A DNA stretch of 64,000 nucleotides from Stratiolaelaps scimitus (taxonomy: Eukaryota; Arthropoda; Arachnida; Mesostigmata; Laelapidae): positions 6,324,001-6,388,000 of the forward strand of contig JABWDB010000008.1 of the NCBI GenBank assembly GCA_019614645.1, given 5' to 3'. Positions 61,037 through 64,000 of this stretch are shown one piece after another; position 1 is the first letter of the stretch; every line of letters starts with the position of its first letter. A model generated the notes under the pieces. That model was not told the DNA's origin, did not search any database, and saw nothing but the letters and a program-made list of their open reading frames with translations. The translations under genes were made by a program, and so were the position numbers.

Positions 61037-61462
61037 ATGGACCTTCTTGGAGAGTTGCGTGAAGCGTACCACCCTGCGCGCGTTGACGGCTTCACCATCA
61101 ACCACCCGACGGCGAACGCTACGGACATTCAACACATGATCTTTCTGCCCTTTCGGCGTACGCGTGATCGCCAGCCGCCACCGCCGCCAATCGGCAGTAC
61201 GAAGCGAGTGCCTGACCGACCGGTCATGCAAACCACCGCCAGCAGCACTCGCGCTCTCAACCACACACACACACATCGTAGTGATCCGAGATGCTGCGGT
61301 GGCAGAGAACGGCGACGGGCCGAATATGATGGTGATGGTGGTCGTGTCTCGTTGGCCGCATCTTTCCCGTCCCATCGTTTCGGGCCGTCTTTCGTTGCTG
61401 GCAGGACAGCGCCCGGCTGGTTGCCTGTAGGGCCTTCGTCATTCGTACCCCTGAAGCAGTAA
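61037..61462 (+). CDS. 141-codon ORF with strong start context; minus strand also open
   Basis: An ATG with A at -3 and G at +4 opens 141 codons to TAA at 61460. The first third (starts Met-Asp-Leu-Leu-Gly-Glu-Leu-Arg-Glu-Ala) reads like a folded acidic domain. Then come a Pro run, a His/Thr run written by a CA microsatellite (61263-61276) and a low-complexity tail, so the true exon may end before the tail. The minus strand is open for about 165 codons over the same span (61622 to 61129), with a Lys/Arg-rich helical start lacking an ATG. No family recognised on either strand. Confidence 0.3.
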   Translation: MDLLGELREAYHPARVDGFTINHPTANATDIQHMIFLPFRRTRDRQPPPPPIGSTKRVPDRPVMQTTASSTRALNHTHTHRSDPRCCGGRERRRAEYDGDGGRVSLAASFPSHRFGPSFVAGRTAPGWLPVGPSSFVPLKQ

Positions 61463-62053
61463 ATAATCCCAAGTTTGGCCCGAATGCGCCTATATAAATC
61501 TTCCTGCGCTTGGCGATGCTTCACGATGCGATGGCGCCGTGGCTTTGCCACGGCCTTCTCTGCCGCTGGCTGTGCGCGTCTGTGTATGTCTGCGGTGTAG
61601 CAGTTTCGACCGGGGCGGTCTCATCATCATCAGCAACAGCAGCAGCAGCAACGTCATGTATTTGTTGCGCTAGAGTCTTGAACACTGCTGCTGCCGTCGT
61701 CGCTCAACAGGAGTATGGGCGAAGGATGCTTGTGGTCGGTCAGTCAGTGATTCGGGTAGGTCGGCCAAGACCTCAAGACTTCAGGACTCGGAACGGCTAC
61801 AACGAATGTGAGAGGACGCATGAACGCAAGAGAGAGAGAGTTTGAGGAGATTGCTCCCCTGGCGGTGCAAAGGCGGCGGCGATGGCAGCGGTGTTCAGGG
61901 TAAACGCGAAGGGTAAAGGGGACGAGGGCAAAATGGCTTTCGCGAAGGGGGAGGGGTCTTCTTGAGGGGGTTCACTCCGAAGGAGATTCGGGACTGGCAA
62001 AGCCCCCCGCTAGCCAGCAGCCATCGTCCTGTTGGGAGCATCATGCTGAGTGA
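61463..62053. other. GC-rich stretch, frames inconclusive
   Basis: A 111-codon plus frame (61510-61845) with an Ala/Ser-rich CAG-repeat segment, and a 67-codon minus frame (61797-62000). No splice evidence. Confidence 0.3.
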
Positions 62054-62407
62054 ATGAGCATGGTTGGTCCCGTGTTCCGCTCTATCCAGCGGGGTCCGAC
62101 AACGCCCAGCTCGCAGCGACGCTTAGCGTCAGCAACCCCCAAAGAAAACGATGTGTGCAGGCAATGCAGCGCACAGCGGGAGTGGGAAAAGAAAGAAAGA
62201 GAGAGGGAGAGAGAGAGAGCTCGTGTCCAAACGCTGATTTGCCCGGTTGGCGCCGATCTTCATAGCATCTACTGGACGCGTCTACTGGTCGCCGTACTGG
62301 CGAGTGAAGTTGTAGCAGTAGTTGTTGTACTTAGCAATAGTGCGCCAACGGTGGAATGGCCCAACACCTCTATGATAAAAAAAAAAAAAAAAAAGAGAAG
62401 ACAATAA
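62054..62407 (+). CDS. 117-residue possible single-pass membrane protein ending at a polyadenylation signal
   Basis: The frame (Met-Ser-Met-Val-Gly-Pro) runs 117 codons. The N-terminal half is basic with a Cys-Arg-Gln-Cys motif and a Glu/Arg repeat written by GA repeats. A hydrophobic helix follows at about residues 80-97 (Leu-Leu-Val-Ala-Val-Leu-Ala-Ser-Glu-Val-Val). The end is a Lys run read from a run of A (62378-62394). The TAA stop at 62405-62407 lies inside an AATAAA signal (62403-62408). It could be a real short membrane protein or a chance frame; the A run and GA run lower confidence. Confidence 0.28.
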   Translation: MSMVGPVFRSIQRGPTTPSSQRRLASATPKENDVCRQCSAQREWEKKERERERERARVQTLICPVGADLHSIYWTRLLVAVLASEVVAVVVVLSNSAPTVEWPNTSMIKKKKKKRRQ

Positions 62408-62409
62408 AC

Positions 62410-64000
62410 AACGATAACCGCTGCGAGGGTGACGGTATTGGCGGTGGTGGTTACTTTCCGACGGTGCGGTCGAAGAATGAAACCTCAAAAAATCCCACGG
62501 CGTATCCAGCCCACATCGGATCGCGCTGTCGGTTTCCCCACCACGCTGCTACTGGTTCAACCTCTTTCTTTCTGTTCGTTAAACACGAAGCTTTGACGTG
62601 ATGAACCGAGCCCCAGAGTTGTTCCGATGGCGAGCGTCGTACGGGTCGGCGCACGGCGCGGAGTGAACGCTGGTTGTGTTTGATTCGCACAGAGAACACT
62701 CATAAGATAGATACAATATAATATGGGTACAGTCGTTCCCTGTAAATGATCTGAAATACGCGAGCGCGCGCGGCTGGGTTGAACTGACGATCCGGCCATT
62801 GTCAGTCATAGATCATTTGCGACTTGTATGATTTTCTTTGTCGCAGGTCGAACAACCTCTATGCAGATGCATCTATACTTAGACATGTTTGAACCGACGT
62901 GTCAAGCCTCGTAAATTGCCTCGTACAGAACAAACATCTTTGCTAAATTGGGCTAAATGGCACAATTCTCCTATGGTGTTACGAGTAGCCGTGGTACTAT
63001 AGGGAAGTTGGTAGCCTATATGAGAAACACCGCGACGCAGGAGCGGTAACCTCAACATTTCGGGATCACATATGGCTATATCTGAAAGATATGAATAATA
63101 CAACGAACTAATGATCTCGTGGGTTCGAAACGAAACCACGCGGCTACTAAGCATTCTCTAGACGAGATTCGCTTGCACGAGACCAACTAGTACCCTACTA
63201 ATGGTTTACAAAAAAAGAGCAGCTTTAGGTTCCTGTAATGGATTTTCTATTCAGAGCTATCCTGTTCCTAGAATCGTGTAGTTTAGTGGCAATATTTCCA
63301 TATATATTTGTGTATGGAATATCGTGTATAGCTCAGAATTTCGAGATCTTCACCGCTAAGGGCATCTCCTCATTTCACATCACCGACTTCTGTTCGATGC
63401 TACAACACACAACAGAGACGATGCAACCTTGACAAAACAGACGCTGGTCAAAGGGTTATTACTGTCCTCGAAGTTTACCAAGCTCTTTCGAGATGCGCAT
63501 CACGCATGTTACCATAACAAACATATGACAAAGGTCGACACTACCTCCAACGAGTGAGCGACCAATATAGAAATAGGAAGTCAATGAATCTAATTTTCAT
63601 TAAATGTTTTTGTTTTAAATTTTCATTTGTCAGTGTAATACGAACCTTACGCGAGGTTTTTCACATGTCCCATATTTGTACTGCATGTGCCACTTCACCG
63701 ACATCGTACTTTACTGTACCAGGGCAGTACGATAACTATAATACTAATTACTTGTTAACTATAACCACAGGAATAGCAGGACAGTTCTATCACTTAGGGC
63801 ATATCGGTGAGCATCAGCCTGAAACATGTGTCAGGTTGTTACTAAACTATTGTACTATGGTATGTGTACATAGTGTTGTCGTACGAGCAATTAGACTTAA
63901 ACAGCTGTCAAGAAATATTGTACATAAATCGAGGCGGGCCCACTACAGCATAAGTGCGAGAGCATCGCCAATTGGTTTTTTTTTTACAAATTGGGTTTCA
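62410..64000. other. Right flank, no firm gene
   Basis: 62450-62810 is GC-rich and open on the minus strand in two frames of about 80 codons without splice support. 62880-64000 is AT-rich spacer with no repeats of note and no supported exon. Confidence 0.45.

Overview
This looks like nuclear DNA from a eukaryote, most likely an invertebrate and possibly an arthropod. It has no operon-like gene packing, no long continuous genes, about twenty (TA)n microsatellites and one very large CAA-type satellite. CpG is not depleted, which argues against a vertebrate. The phylum and species are inference only. I recognised no conserved protein family, rRNA, tRNA, CRISPR array, intact transposon or virus, so no gene symbols are given.

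Coding content had to be read from splice sites, codon-like composition and reading-frame continuity, so every gene entry is a prediction of modest confidence. The best models are on the minus strand. One is a compact three-exon gene at 30985-31641 whose two introns (124 and 143 bp) keep frame and give a 129-residue product. Just upstream of it on the same strand is the 3' end of another gene (32102-32349) with a polyadenylation signal at 31920-31925. A third is a two-exon membrane-protein 3' end at 42292-43274. Further candidate exons lie at 6631-6753 (+), 8609-8777 (-, possible N-myristoylated start), 11974-12157 (+), 13632-13878 (-), 16922-17113 (-), 17859-18148 (+), 20403-20512 (+), 22589-22795 (+), 25741-25820 (+), 36678-36828 (-), 43285-43484 (+), 53057-53248 (+), 57305-57556 (+), 58689-58739 (+), 61037-61462 (+) and 62054-62407 (+).

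Layout: 1-6.5 kb is mostly non-coding, with TA tracts, a 23-bp tandem repeat and a TA hairpin. Stretches at 6.5-10 kb, 12-14 kb and 16-17.2 kb hold stop-poor, CpG-rich islands where both strands stay open. 18-31 kb is mostly AT-rich spacer with scattered exon candidates. 31-32.4 kb is the most gene-like stretch. 35.2-35.9 kb is another GC-rich island. 38.6-39.4 kb has an unusual AT-rich 181-codon open frame. 40112-41435 is a 1.3-kb CAA/CAACGA satellite. 42.3-43.5 kb is genic. 44-53 kb and 53.5-57 kb are mainly spacer. 57-62.5 kb again has several candidate exons, and the end is spacer.

In the GC-rich islands I often cannot decide which strand is coding. RNA-seq or comparison with a related genome would settle nearly every gene call here.
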